Shown here: positions 23,931-35,734 of the stretch, one piece after another
How the letters are laid out: the number at the start of each line of letters is the position of its first letter
Numbering within the stretch: position 1 is the first letter of the stretch
Assembly: GCA_013368315.1 (NCBI GenBank)
Contig: JAACJM010000052.1
Coordinates: 1-64,000, forward strand
From: Tetrapyrgos nigripes
Taxonomy: Eukaryota; Basidiomycota; Agaricomycetes; Agaricales; Campanellaceae
DNA length: 64,000 bases
Reading direction: 5' to 3'
Notes under the pieces: generated by a model
Database searches by the model: none
What the model saw: the letters and a program-made list of their open reading frames with translations, nothing else
Told to the model about the DNA's origin: nothing
Made by a program: the position numbers and the translations under genes

Positions 23931-24162
23931 TACACAGTCTTTGATGGACTGCAGGTTATTAGTCTTCCCAAACAACCCTAACATCATTCCTGGAACTACA
24001 TACCCGTGAATACAATACATACATACATAGTAATGTCCGGTGTAGGGATAACGAATGGATGTAGTGAAAAGCGACTACAGGATATTAGCGAAATTCCATG
24101 AAAGAAATTCCATGAAAGAAGTAGATAAAGTCCAGTGTTCAACGTCCCAAAGTGAGGGTCCG

Positions 24163-26636
24163 TTAGAAGTCCCGTATTACGCGGAAGAGTGAAATCAGCC
24201 CGAACACATATAGAGCCGTCATCGAATTTGAAGGTCGGATCGCACTGTTTTTGCCATCTGCGCTCTCTTCATGACCTTGTTGTGAGCTAGTACCACTTTC
24301 CATGCTCGACGATGGAAGGGCCAGAGTCTGCTGGACTTCAGGAGCCCCAAGCTGTCCGTTTCCTATCATGACCTCCACACCGACAGAAGGAACGCCGTCG
24401 ACAACCACGAAGAGCAAAGCAGGTCCGGGAACCAATACAGCAGGGTTTGGAGGAAGTTGACTGACATGCAGTACTCCGGTTCCATTGGCGTATCCAGTAT
24501 ACGAAGAGTCGAGCTGGACATAACGTTGGCCCATGTTCTACTCAGAGCGTCAGCAATGAAGTCACTAGCATGCGTTTCCACATACCATTGCATGTGTAGA
24601 GAAACCCGTCCTGATGATTACCACAGTGGTCTTGTTCAAATTGTTAGAGTCGCCGGAGAGATCGTCTTGACTGAGAGTAAGATCAAAGTATGATCCTCCG
24701 TATCCAATCTTCTGGGGGATTCCTTTGGGCTCGGGCCTCCGCTCGTTGTAGTAAGAGGGATAAAACCGCTCCACACGGTACTCGGTAAAGTATTTAACAT
24801 CAGGTCCCACATTATAGTCGGAATTGGGGTTGGATCCAGATACGAAAACGGAGCCTAGAAAAGGATAGAGTAAGTACCTCGAGTCTGTCTCGTTATAAAG
24901 GGACTTACCATCGGGAAGTAGTAACGCCGTAGAGTGGTAGAGCCTACCAATAGTACTAGGAGAAAGTCCGTCGCTAGACCAACGTTGGCCTTTAGGAGCA
25001 GCTGGATCGTAAACAACAGGCTGCAGAACAGGGTTGTCACCATATGACTCTCCAATAGCCCAAGTATCATTCCCATAGCCAGCGGTTCCTGGTTATCCAT
25101 AAAGAGTCAGAAAGAGTACTGAGGATCAAATTGTACACATACCAGTCTCAACTCCATTCAAACAGAAAACTTTACCATTGGGTAGATGGATAAAGTTGGC
25201 CATTGAACGACCAACTGGGAGAGGGTCATCATGAGTGTATGATGGAGAGACGTCTGGTGAGATCTTCACACAGGATGTTTCTGCGGGTATTTTGACCACT
25301 TGTGTACCATACCACCTAAGAGTACAATAAGTTTGTATTCCTTCGCATAAGTGAAAAGAACTTACTGATCGGGTTGCAGATTAGTTCCACCACAAAACAT
25401 GATAGTCGCAGTCCAGTTGTTGGCTGGGGTGAGACCTAGAGTTGCAAGAAATGAGTATACTCTTCAGGCTACCCGAAACCTTCTCACCAAGCATTATCGT
25501 GCCTGCAGATGCAGGATAAACGCGAACGGCGTCGGGCATGTTATCCAGAGGTGTTTCTTCATTAGTATGGTAATCGAGTAGTGTTGTCTCCCAATTTGAC
25601 TGGACAAGCAATTGACCACTTGGCAGGAGCCAGGTTAGAGGATAGAGATTAGCAGGAAGGGTACGGTCCAGTATGGGTAAATGAACGGGGTCGCCTCTAC
25701 TCGGGAAAAATTCGTAGGTTGGAACGTCTTGCCCAGCATCATTTACATAGCCACCGTTTGCGGCTCCTCCAATGATAATTGCTGTTCCATCTTCCAGGAT
25801 TTCCCTGCAGATGAATCAGAATATCTGGCACAGATAAATCAATGACGACTTACACCGTCGGGTACCAGCGTCCAGTGTGCAACTCTCGCTCGGCCTCAGA
25901 CCAGTTACAAGACTCGTCATCACAAGGATTTAACAATCTGGAAAGACTACTTGAGTCATATTTCTTTTCAGCAATCTGTAACTGTACCTGATCCTGGATT
26001 GAACGCGTCAGCGAGTGTATAAATGGGCAAAGTGGACCGCATACGATTTTCGGCCATCTGGATCATTATAAGGACCATTGCTATTGGGATCATCCCAGTT
26101 AAGGCCGCCGAACGTTATAGGCTGGTTTCCACCGACATTGACCCAGGTTCCGTTACCCAAGACATTTCCACCCTTGGAAGGCTTTAAAGCTAGGCAGATA
26201 AATCCGGTAAGAGTCAACGTACTGCGCAAAAAGTATTTGTCCTGACATCCATGGCACGGGCTTTATTAGTCGAGACCGAATACTCTAAAAACGCTGGTAA
26301 GTAAGGCGCATCATTCTCGTATGTTTTGCACACACCTGCTGCCCATGCAGGGTGGTCATTAATCCGAGTCGGATTATTCTCTACTTTATCGATAACATAG
26401 ACTTTGTCTACTGTACCCAGAAAGATCTGTGCGTCGCGTTAGTTTCAACGCGCTGATCGACTAAAGAGCATTTCACGAACCTGTTGAGCACTCACGAGAC
26501 TGTCTCCAACAATCTCAAACTGCCCGGTAGTCCCAGAATGCGTAGGCTGTCCCGGAGCCTCAGCTAGTGATTGACCCACAACTCCGCCAACAATGAAAGA
26601 AGAAAAAATAGCTAAAGAGAACAAAGTGGAGTCCAT
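24163..26636 (-). CDS. Copper radical oxidase, glyoxal oxidase type (CAZy AA5_1)
   Basis: Secreted copper enzyme that oxidises simple aldehydes to acids and releases H2O2, feeding extracellular peroxidases. The signal peptide is at the start (MDSTLFSLAIFSSFIVGGVV, ATG 26636). The radical Cys lies in FCAGGNVLGNGTW. The paired Tyr is in TGRWYPTV after EILEDGTAIIIGG. The copper ligands Tyr-His are in GRLYHSTALLLPDGSVFVSG, and the last His ligand is in STHAMNMGQRYVQL. The C-terminal DUF1929-like domain (FTEYRVERFYPSYY onward) is complete. After a Ser/Gln-rich linker the protein ends in a hydrophobic segment, SMTALYVFGLISLF, which suggests a GPI anchor or membrane tail. About ten introns are needed. 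Residue assignments follow the known Phanerochaete glyoxal oxidase pattern. All key residues appear present. Confidence 0.92.
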
Positions 26637-27507
26637 GAGGAGGTAGAAAAAAAAGAGAGGGAGAAAGGAAAGGAATGACTGGTGGGTTACGAAGTGAGCG
26701 GATTATAAGGAAATGGTGAAGAACCGGAAGCACGCTCTTATGAGGCCGTAGCCCACTATAACATCGGGAAGGCTATGAATGCATTGATGCAATGTCAACC
26801 TGCATGCTACAGACACCCATCATCAGAAAGAAATTGCTTTTTTGAATCCACTCGTATTCTTTCGCACCCGACTGTCAAAATTGACAAATATCTGTATCTG
26901 TCATGCCCTCAGGCGATCTTGTGGTTGTTGCTATCCTCTTTGAAGGGACAGGGGTGCCAACGTTGTCCTAAACTGCCGTTCTCGCCGCAAAAAGAAATGA
27001 TACCGCGGTGAAAATCGGATCCTGTGGGACCGGAACTCTGGTAAGTTGAAACATACCGAGTACAAGATGCGTACCCAGATAGGAGTCTGTAGACCGCTAG
27101 TGTCTTCGATTTATCTTCGCTGTCCACTAAGATTAGCGGCCCTACTGTGTTAGGGCCTACTGGTATGCCATGAGTCTTTGCACGTTCTGCTGCGATCGAT
27201 TCAGGCTAGATTGGAATTAAAGACGGTGTCGGTAGCATAGATGTAGAAAGAATTTCATCGATCACAGCTTTTGTTCTGAATTGAAAACGCGGATAAGTAG
27301 ACCGAAAACGTTTGGCTGGGAGGACTTTTCAGGGGAGGACTTGTCAGAAGACCCGGGAGGGTAGGCAGACAAGGTATCGTGGGAACGCGTCTTCCTTGGA
27401 AGGAGGTGGCGGTGCTCACGACAATATTTCTTCCGCCTCCGAAGCCTCTGCCTCGTTTCTGGGCTCAGGAGAACGCAAAAGCACCTAGAAAAATAGAAGA
27501 ATCAAAA
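26637..27507. other. Intergenic: oxidase promoter side and tRNA 3' flank
   Basis: A TATAAT-like sequence lies on the minus strand near 26702-26709, about 65 bases before the oxidase ATG. No gene is recognised in the rest. Confidence 0.45.
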
Positions 27508-27609
27508 TGACAAGAGTGGGACTTGAACCCACGCTTCCATACGGAAATGAGAAGGGAAGCTTTTTAGGAAAGCTTGAGTCACACGCCTTAACCGCTCGGC
27601 CATCTTGCC
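27508..27609 (-). tRNA. tRNA-Leu (anticodon CAA) with intron
   Basis: On the minus strand GGCAAGA (27603-27609) pairs with TCTTGTC to form the acceptor stem, with discriminator A at 27508. The D-arm is GCCGAGCGGTTAAGGC. The anticodon loop reads CT-CAA-G and is followed by an intron of about 22 nt that contains AAGCTT complementary to the anticodon region. The long variable arm is TTCC-GTAT-GGAA, and the T-arm is GTGGG-TTCAAGT-CCCAC. The long variable arm and CAA loop identify a class II leucine tRNA. One pair in the anticodon stem looks mismatched as drawn, so the exact intron boundary is uncertain. Confidence 0.88.
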
Positions 27610-27745
27610 ATTACCTTCAGTCTAAAGAGCCGCAATATTACTCGTCATTAGATAGCAGAGGCTTTCAAGACAGTCAAAGGCCTTCAAAAACACTGTTAAG
27701 GGATTATGTATATGACATCGCTACAATGATATAATAACCGAATAT

Positions 27746-30700
27746 CTAGGGAAAGATCCCCACAATGGGACTCAACCAACTGTCGTAATGATTCAGATTT
27801 GCAGCATCCCCATTCACCCTCAAACTTCTGACCAGAAACCTATACGTTCCCTTAGGTATATCAGTGCCATCATGAAAGACGAGGGAATTCAACGGGCTGT
27901 AGTTGAATGCATTTCCATCGTCATTATCCTAATAAACTAGGTTTGAGGAAATGTGGAGAAGAGATGGACTGAATTATTACTGACCTCACTACTACGCGGG
28001 GCCCAATCCAGCCTTTGAACGATTGGAAGTGTACCGTTGTTCCCCTCTGGATGAAAATCGGGATCGACAAGGTCTACCCTAAAGAGAGGAGTTCCAAAGG
28101 ATAGGCTTGAAGAGAAGTCAGCATCGATACTAAGAATCAATGACAACAAAGCACTCACCGCGAGATCAAGACTGGGTAATCCCCAGTCACATTGTTAAAG
28201 GTGTAGTTGGTTGCATCCGTCTGAACGTTGTTAGAAGCGTCAAGAAGAAGAGGAACCTGGTGTCCGAAGAAATAATCGGTATCGTCAAGGGTTCGCACAT
28301 TGGCAAGAGATGCCCCCAAACCCTGATAAGTGACGTGCAAATCTTCGGAATCGGTTGCTACGTGGATGAACCCGGAATAAACTGGAAGAGTCGATTCATC
28401 GTCACTCGGGAGTGTAAAGGTGACGTCCACAGATTGACTTGTACCAGGCGCCAGGGTGAACGAGGAAGTGCTGAAGGAGACGTCGGCGGCGGCTCTTGTC
28501 AAGTTGACCGGTCCCAGAGAGGTAAAAATGGTGCCCTATGGTTCACTTTCAGCCCAAGGCAACATTGGAGACTATTATCGACTCACAGTTCGCGCCATTA
28601 GAGCAGTTGCAGCAGCTTTATGCCTGATGGTATACGTTTTTTCAGAATTGCCGGTATTCTGAACAGTGAGTTTGTGTCTGGAAGTAAGGTTAACAGGGAG
28701 GAATGTGCAGAGTTGCCGCGTTGAACTTACTGTCCGTTGAAATGAGCCGAATCATTGAGGAGGAACTCTCCTGGAGAAAGGAGCGTCTCGTAATGAATCG
28801 CATTGAAGACGTTCACCAGACCAGCACCCTGTTGAGCAGCTGTTTGCAATAGATCTGAGCCTGTGTTGTTGGACAAGATCGGTTGAGCGGTGGTCTGTAA
28901 GACTGTGCGAACAGTTATGGGTACATCCCCAGATAACTGCTTGGTGGAAAGGAAGAGTGCTGCCGCGCCTGCCATGAAGGGAGTAGCCACTTGGAAGGGA
29001 AATGAATTACACGATCCTGAGAGATAGAAGACGCCTACTGGAAGTCCCAGATGCTCCTCCATAGGTGTTATTGGGAAGCGTTGATAATCTAAACTATCGC
29101 TCAGTGGCACACTTTCTGGAAGAGCAGAGGGCTCACATTTGGGCCCCTGGCGCTGCAATCGCTGGCTTCAAGTACATATCGTAATTAGGTCCATAGCTGA
29201 AACGATGAATTAGAATACAAGCCAGGAATCAGTCACAGTAACCTACCTGCTGAAAGAAGAGACTAAACCTCCGGTTTCTGAAGGGATTTCGACAAGATCT
29301 CCTTCTTGAGGGAAGTCAAGTTTGATAGGGACACTAGCGACGAACTGGGATACCAGCTATATGTACCATGCATGGCACAGTCAGTTATCAGTCGACCAAG
29401 TAACTTGGGAAGACGAACATATTCTCCATCAGCTGCTCGGATGAAACTTGCATTGTATTTGCCGACATCAATGGAACCGAAATCAGGCTTGTTACTGCAG
29501 ACGCAATAAGCTCGAGCACAGAAAGTGATTGGAGAATACTGACTTGTAGATGAGCATGAATTTACCGCCTTTGTCGGCGATATTTTTCAGTTTTGTAACA
29601 AAAAGACAAGTACCGCGACGGACAATCTGGGACGCAATTAGATTTTTTTTTAAAACTCCTTCAGAAAAGTGTGCCAGCTACTTACCACCACGTATTTGGA
29701 CAGGTCGGGGGTGGTATCGGGAAGGGGTTCGCAGGCGTCTGCAGTCGCATTGGTATCGTTGGACGTTGCATAAATGGGAAGCGGTTCGGGCACAGGCAGA
29801 GGATCAGATGAATAGTAAGGTATGGGATCATGTTGGACTCCCTGAACTCTTAGAGATCGCAAGATAAGCACGGTGCTAACCATCACCAACGTTAAGCAGG
29901 TGATGCAAGTCATTTTCACGAGACCAATAAACTCACTTGTCAACACTAGCCACCGCGATGGTGTCGATACCACTGGAAGGGGAGCTAGCGTAAAAGCCTC
30001 CTGTCGCACCCTACGATTTGCAAAATCAGAAGGATAACAGACATCTCATAAGTGAACGAATACGCACACTATTTCCCGCCGCGATTGTGATTATCTTGCC
30101 TTGATGGGCAAGTCTGTTGGCTACAGCGCTAGTGACTGACTCGGCCCATCCACCTGAGTCGCCCAATGACAAGGTGATGATGTCTTGACCATCCCGGAAA
30201 GCTCTGAGGAGGGCCTCAATAACGACTGCGCGCGTTGATATCTGTCGTTAGCATATGATGCCGTTAAGAAGACACATGTACTGCACTGACTATCATCTGG
30301 CGTATTTCCACGACATCCGAATACCCTATATGCCGAGATAGTGGCGGAATACGCGACACCACTGATGTTGTATTCGTTGCTTGGATCCGCCGCGAGAATT
30401 CCAGCGACATGGGTTCCATGACCTGAAATCTGTAAGCTCAATTTCGAGACCAGGGTTTTGAAGGTTTTCCTAGCTCACCGGAACACGTATCAAGGGGATC
30501 AGAGTCTGGCATAGGAATACCACTGGGACCGTAAAAGGGATTACCGCCTGTTTGCGTTGAAGTCTGTAAAATGGTCTGAAGTAACGCGGGCAAAGGTTCA
30601 CCCACCTTCATAAGCGTCTCCCACAAAATCATATCCCCCAACAATTTTATATCCTGGTCCAAACCCGCCACCGAGAGCCGGGTGACGGTAGTCAACACCT

Positions 30701-31519
30701 ACATGAAAAGAGTCAAAAAGCCAGAGCTTGACGATGAGCAGAAGAGGCTACCAGTGTCAATGCTAGCGGACTTGTCAAACATAGAGCGTTTGTCGAGTTG
30801 TAAAGCCTACTTACATGCCAATCTTGATGCCTTTTCCAGTGATGCCTTGAGCGTGAAGTTTATCAACTCCCTACACAACCGATGAAAATCTCTTCCTTGG
30901 ATGATAAGCACAACTCACAGTCATTACATGGGTAGATTCCTGATCCGAGGTGTTTTGCAAACCAATTTCGCCGGAGACGGTGTAAACATCGACAAAACTA
31001 AGCAAAAACACTGAGTAGCTGGTAAATGCTTTCATGAACAGTGCATACCGAGGCCGGGAGATCATTTGGACCGCGCGGATGCTTTTGACACCGGGGCTAT
31101 CTCGCAGTGTTGCAACATCCTAAGACGCATTTGAGTCAGTCAATACTACGCGATTGGGTCTACTCACTCGAGGGTCCTGAAAGAGACGTTTTATAAAATT
31201 GTGACCTTTTAATGAACAAGGAAAGCATACCTCAAGAGTCAACGCAGCACCAACGAAAAGACTCTCCTCATTGAATTCCCTGTCCAATGAGAAACCGATA
31301 TCGCGTGCCCTTATGTGCTCATATACGCGTTCATGCAGCTGGAAATATGTCTATCAGTAGACGCAACACACGACAAATTCATCGTACTGAGGCTGAGTCG
31401 CGCTTGGAAGGGAGGTTGATAGCAGACTCGGAGTCCACTTCAATGATGAACCTATTGGGAACAGACTCGGAAGAGACGAATCTCGCACAGAGGAGGAACA
31501 AGAATGCCAGAGAGTACAT
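27746..31519 (-). CDS. Secreted subtilisin-like serine protease (S8, Vpr-like)
   Basis: Extracellular endopeptidase with a complete Asp/His/Ser triad. It starts MYSLAFLFLLCARFVSSES (signal peptide, ATG 31519), followed by an I9-like prodomain (PNRFIIEVDSESAINLPSKR, then LHERVYEHIRARDIGFSLDR). The catalytic Asp is in GIIDTGVDYRHPALGGGFGP, where IDT sits in an 11-nt exon. The His is in GHGTHVAGILAADPSNEYN. The Ser is in GTSMATPFMAGAAALFLS, split by an intron. A PA-type insert lies between His and Ser. The C-terminus has beta-sandwich domains (FTLAPGTSQSVDVTFTLPSD and later) ending GIFP at 27746. More than 15 introns are required. Length and domain order fit the large basidiomycete S8 proteases. 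A TATAAAA box lies just upstream and the promoter is shared with muskelin. Confidence 0.88.
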
Positions 31520-31726
31520 TTGTTGGGGGGGAAAGAGTCATTGCTGCACGTTTTATAGGCCTTGTGTGTGTGGAAGAGTCAGAATATTTGAATTTTCTGT
31601 GACTAGTAAGAGGGGTCGCGACAGCCGATTTGTAAATTATTTAAAATTCCTTACTCTTCCCAAACACGTACCCCACCTCTCACCCCAATCCTCGTGAAAC
31701 GCGGCGGCTGCCCTGAGCCTCTCATC
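31520..31726. promoter_or_regulatory. Divergent promoter, protease / muskelin
   Basis: A 207-bp interval separates the two ATGs pointing outward. A TATAAAA on the minus strand at 31551-31557 lies 32 bases upstream of the protease ATG. No matching box is evident on the muskelin side. Confidence 0.5.
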
Positions 31727-34700
31727 ATGCAAGCCCCTCCTCCCGAACCCTCTCAAACACTGTCCTACTCCATCGTCGATTCTTCCTCTCATAGCGGCAA
31801 GTATTCTCCCAGAAACATTCTCATCGACAACCCAGCAGACCAAGGAAGCCGATGGAGCACTTCCGTCCAGTCAAACTCGAATCATTGGATTCTTCTTCGT
31901 CTCAATAATCTGGCTGTTCTGAGTTGCGTAACCTCCTCTAAGGGTCTGACTTGGTGCTAATACTGCCAATGTAGAAACCATCACCTTTGGAAAAGTACGC
32001 GGTCATTTTGTACGAGGGCATCTTCATCATACTAAGTCTTCGGTTCGCTGTAGTATCATAAATGTATGTGCAAAACATCTTTGTCTCTATTGAAGGCTCA
32101 TTTGAGTTGCAGCACACCCCTGCACCATGAAAGAGTTTAAAGTTTTTGTCGGAACCAAGCCTGAGCATCTGACCGAGGTCCTACACGCATCCCTGAGGAA
32201 CGATAGTATTCCAGAAACCTTTTCGATAAAACATATCAACAACATCGGTCTCTGCTTCCCAGCTCGCTACATCAAGATACTACCTCTATCGTCAGGGTTC
32301 TCCACCTTCTGTGCACCAGAACCTCATTTACTTTTTACAGTGCCCATGGCCAAAGCTTCAACTCTTCTATATGGCACGTTTCGATGACCGGAATTGCAGA
32401 TGAAGTGTATGTCGATGGGGTCAAGAGAACCTACGACGAGGTGAGTAATCCAGCCATGATCAGTCCAGTGTCCATACAAACTCCGGTTATAGTTCAGAGA
32501 AACTCAGGTCCTTCGCCATGTCCTTAAACACCTACGACAACGTCGACTCTTGACCCCTTACCAATCCATCTTATCCCGATCCAATTTACAGGTCGAGCAT
32601 CCCCTCGTCAGCAAGCTTCACCAATGCATAGTTCTTCAGGGAGATTGGGATCAAGCCATAGACCTTCTCAATGACATCTCAGATGCCGGTTTATTCGACT
32701 CATATCTTCATCTATGTCAACCTTACGCGGTGTGGAAACAAATACACGACACTGACGACGATGGCGATATACCGCCTCTCAGAGGTGGCCATGCCATGTG
32801 CATAGATCATGTCAACGGGCTTATATACCTCTTTGGCGGCTGGGACGGTGTTAAAAGTTTAGATGACTTTTGGGTTTACGACATTAAGAAAGGTCGTTGG
32901 TCTAGACTCAGTCGGGCGACTTCTCGGGAACACAACGCTCCTGGACCGCGGTCATGTCATAAAATGGTACACGACTCCAAGACAGGGTGTATCTACGTCT
33001 TGGGGAGACTTGGTGACGATGAGGCACAAGATTCTGGACCTGCTAGATCCGGTGCAGACGCCCCCTCGACCCCTACACCAAGCTCAAGCTCAAAACCCGT
33101 GTCTTCAGAATTTTATCGATACCACATCGAATCGGCAAAATGGACTTGTCTAAATTATGACGCTGCCGTACGCATCCCTTTTGAGTAGTAACCTGCTGTG
33201 AGTACTGACATGCTCTTCCGTTCAGTCATCGAATGGACCTCCTTTGATCTTTGATCATCAAATGGTCATGGACAGCGAAGCGCAGATGCTGTATGTCTTT
33301 GGTGGACGGGTGGTAGATGGAGATTGGAATTCGCTCAAGTTTTCGGGGCTGTATAGTTACAGTGTACAGATTAACAAATGGCGATTGTTACAGTGAGTCT
33401 AGCCACCCTGCTTCTACTGAAGGTCTTGTCCTGATCTCTCTGCAGACATCCAGACAACTCTAGTCACGCATCAGTGATGATACCTTCACGCTTCGGTACG
33501 CGAAAAGCACTGTATCACTCTGCATCCCTTCTCACTTTCCTCGTCATTTCAGGTCATTCAATGGTGCTAGAGCCCAATACTCGTACATTGTATATTTTTG
33601 CTGGACAACGAGACTCTAAATATCTGTCGGACATGTACGCTTACGACATCGCGACAAACACTACTACCGAAATATTCTCCAACTTCACCTCTGCTGGTGG
33701 TCCTGAAGCATGTTTCACGCAACGAGCAGTGATAGATCCTAGACTGCACGAAATCTATGTGTGGGTTTAATTCATTTTCATGCCCACAATGTCAGCCGAC
33801 TAACCTTTTCTGGGCTACGATGAACAGCTTCTGCGGACTAACTAGAAACCCACAACAAAACGGTTCAAGCACCTACCTCCCTTCCGAACCTTCAAATTGG
33901 GTGTATAGATATCATCCACGACCTGGGCAGTGGACAAAGATGTTATCGGAACTCGATATTAGTCCGGCGACAAATGGCTTTGGTTCGGGAACGGGTGAGG
34001 TTGGTGAGAGTGGTGGTAATGGTGAGGGTGGTGATTATGATAGTTTGGAAGAACCGGTACCGAGGTATGCACACCAGGTGGTGTATGACCCGAGTACTAG
34101 GACGGTGTATATGCATGGAGGGAATGCAGGTATGGTGGGGCCTTTGGAACGTTCCCTTCGGGATGGCATTGGTGAGGAGACACAGACGGAGCAAGATCCT
34201 CAGCCGGCGGATGGTAATAGTGATGGTGAAGGTGCTGAAAGGGAAAAGAGGTTGGACGATTTTTGGAAGATGTCTTTGGTGAGGTGAGTTGAGTTTAGTG
34301 ACTTTTCTTAGGAAGTTCCATTTATTCCTTCGTCTTTTTACAGACCTTCAACAAAAGAAATCATAAGACAAGCCAAATACCGTCTTCGACAGCAACAGTA
34401 TGTACTCGTGGCCTCCTTCATCGGTTTCACTTACTGACAACCTCACCTCCTTTCGTTCTTCCTTTCTCCGCAGATTCCGGGAAATGTGCGACCAAAAACC
34501 TGCAGTTGAAGCTCTCTCTTTCCTTCAAAACGAAGTTTCCAGCGTCGTCGATCACAGTAATCCCAAAGAAGCAGAGGTCTTTCGGTCTCTACTCACACAT
34601 CTGGTTATGGCGTCTCCGTTGGATTCGTTACCTACCCCATTGGCAGAGGAAGATTTGGTTGAAGATGAGGCAGGAACGCCTCCGAGAAAGAGGACTCGTG

Positions 34701-35155
34701 CTACTACCCCTTCGAGCTCGACTTCTGGGGCTGCCACGGGTGGTGGTATGGTTGTGGAGGAATTTTCGGCGTCACCCTCGACGAATGGCATCGGGAAACC
34801 TTTAACCAACGGGTTTGGAACGTCAACAAATGGACAGGCGAATGGCCATGGCCATGATCACATGTCAGCCCATCGACGTGCTCCTTCATCTTCGTCTTTG
34901 AAAGCAGGCATCAATCTCGGCGTCGACAAGGACAGGTTACAGTCGACCGTTGATCCCATTGAATTAGAGGTTTTATCGTCCTCTTCCTCTTACGCTGCGC
35001 AGTCTTCGCTGGCAGCTCCCATCTCACAGAAGAAGTTCCAACGGCGAAACGAAGTGTTTGAGAGTCTGTTGGAGTTTATAGCAAGGGAGGCGAAACAACC
35101 AGAGGGGAGTCTGTTAGATTTTATGGATGTGGATATGGGTATGGATCATTTATGA
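31727..35155 (+). CDS. Muskelin-like protein (discoidin-like N-domain plus kelch repeats)
   Basis: In animals muskelin is a kelch-repeat subunit of the CTLH/GID-type E3 ubiquitin ligase; the fungal role is inferred from that. The N-domain reads ADQGSRWSTSVQSNSNHWIL, KTITFGKYHKSHPCTMKEFK (needing a 10-nt exon at 32054-32063) and FPARYIKILPLS. The LisH/CTLH-like middle has LRHVLKHLRQRRLLTPYQSI and HPLVSKLHQCIVLQGDWDQA. Kelch blades follow, beginning LRGGHAMCIDHVNGLIYLFG and GGWDGVKSLDDFWVYDIKKG, with later ones at EPNTRTLYIFAGQRD and VYDPSTRTVYMHGGNAG. The C-terminal part (from about 34400) continues with FREMCDQKPAVEALSFLQNE and a long Ser/Thr/Asn-rich insert before VFESLLEFIAREAKQPEGS. It ends at 35155. 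Confidence 0.9.
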
Positions 35156-35734
35156 TACCAAAACGATTGGGGTGTGGAGGTGGTTACGGACACGGGTTAA
35201 TAATGGGGGTTCAGAGTTGACAAGCGTAGGGACGGAGCAGAAGGGTTGTAAAAGTGCAGGTTAGATTGGCTTGGGCTTAAAGCTCAAAGTTTGAACGGTG
35301 TATCATTCGCTCCCCATTGGGCTTTTTTGACATTTCGTAGAACTCGGACTGTAATGTACGTGGATGCATGTATGTATACCTACATCTTAGAAAAGTAGTA
35401 AGCAGCTAAAGCAGCGGGAAGGAGGTATTGATGAATTTAGTGTTCAAAAAAAATTACTATCAAAGTTGCAGCTCCAGCCTCAAGCTCAAGTTTGAATCTT
35501 CGACTGTACCCAGCGACCGCCGCCGCCATATGCATATACTAAGCTATTTTCCACGGGGCCTACCTGTCCACATAGGCTGTTCGACATGTCTTTGCCATTC
35601 TGAAATCACTGTGGAAATTTTTCAATGATTGGATTATCTTTATACAGAGTATACTGCGTTGCAATCACCAGGATGGAGCAACGACATGATACCGATACGA
35701 GTATGCAAGCTTCTTGGTTCGGCGAACGAGTACT
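35156..35734. other. Intergenic between convergent genes, no feature seen
   Basis: About 0.58 kb between the muskelin stop and the stop of the minus-strand membrane protein. No coding or repeat signal was recognised. Confidence 0.5.

Noticed and set aside
26870..27010. Possible further relic of the glycine-helix membrane protein
   Set aside because: Only a short similarity (TACCGCGGTG and a few hydrophobic codons); not enough to support homology.
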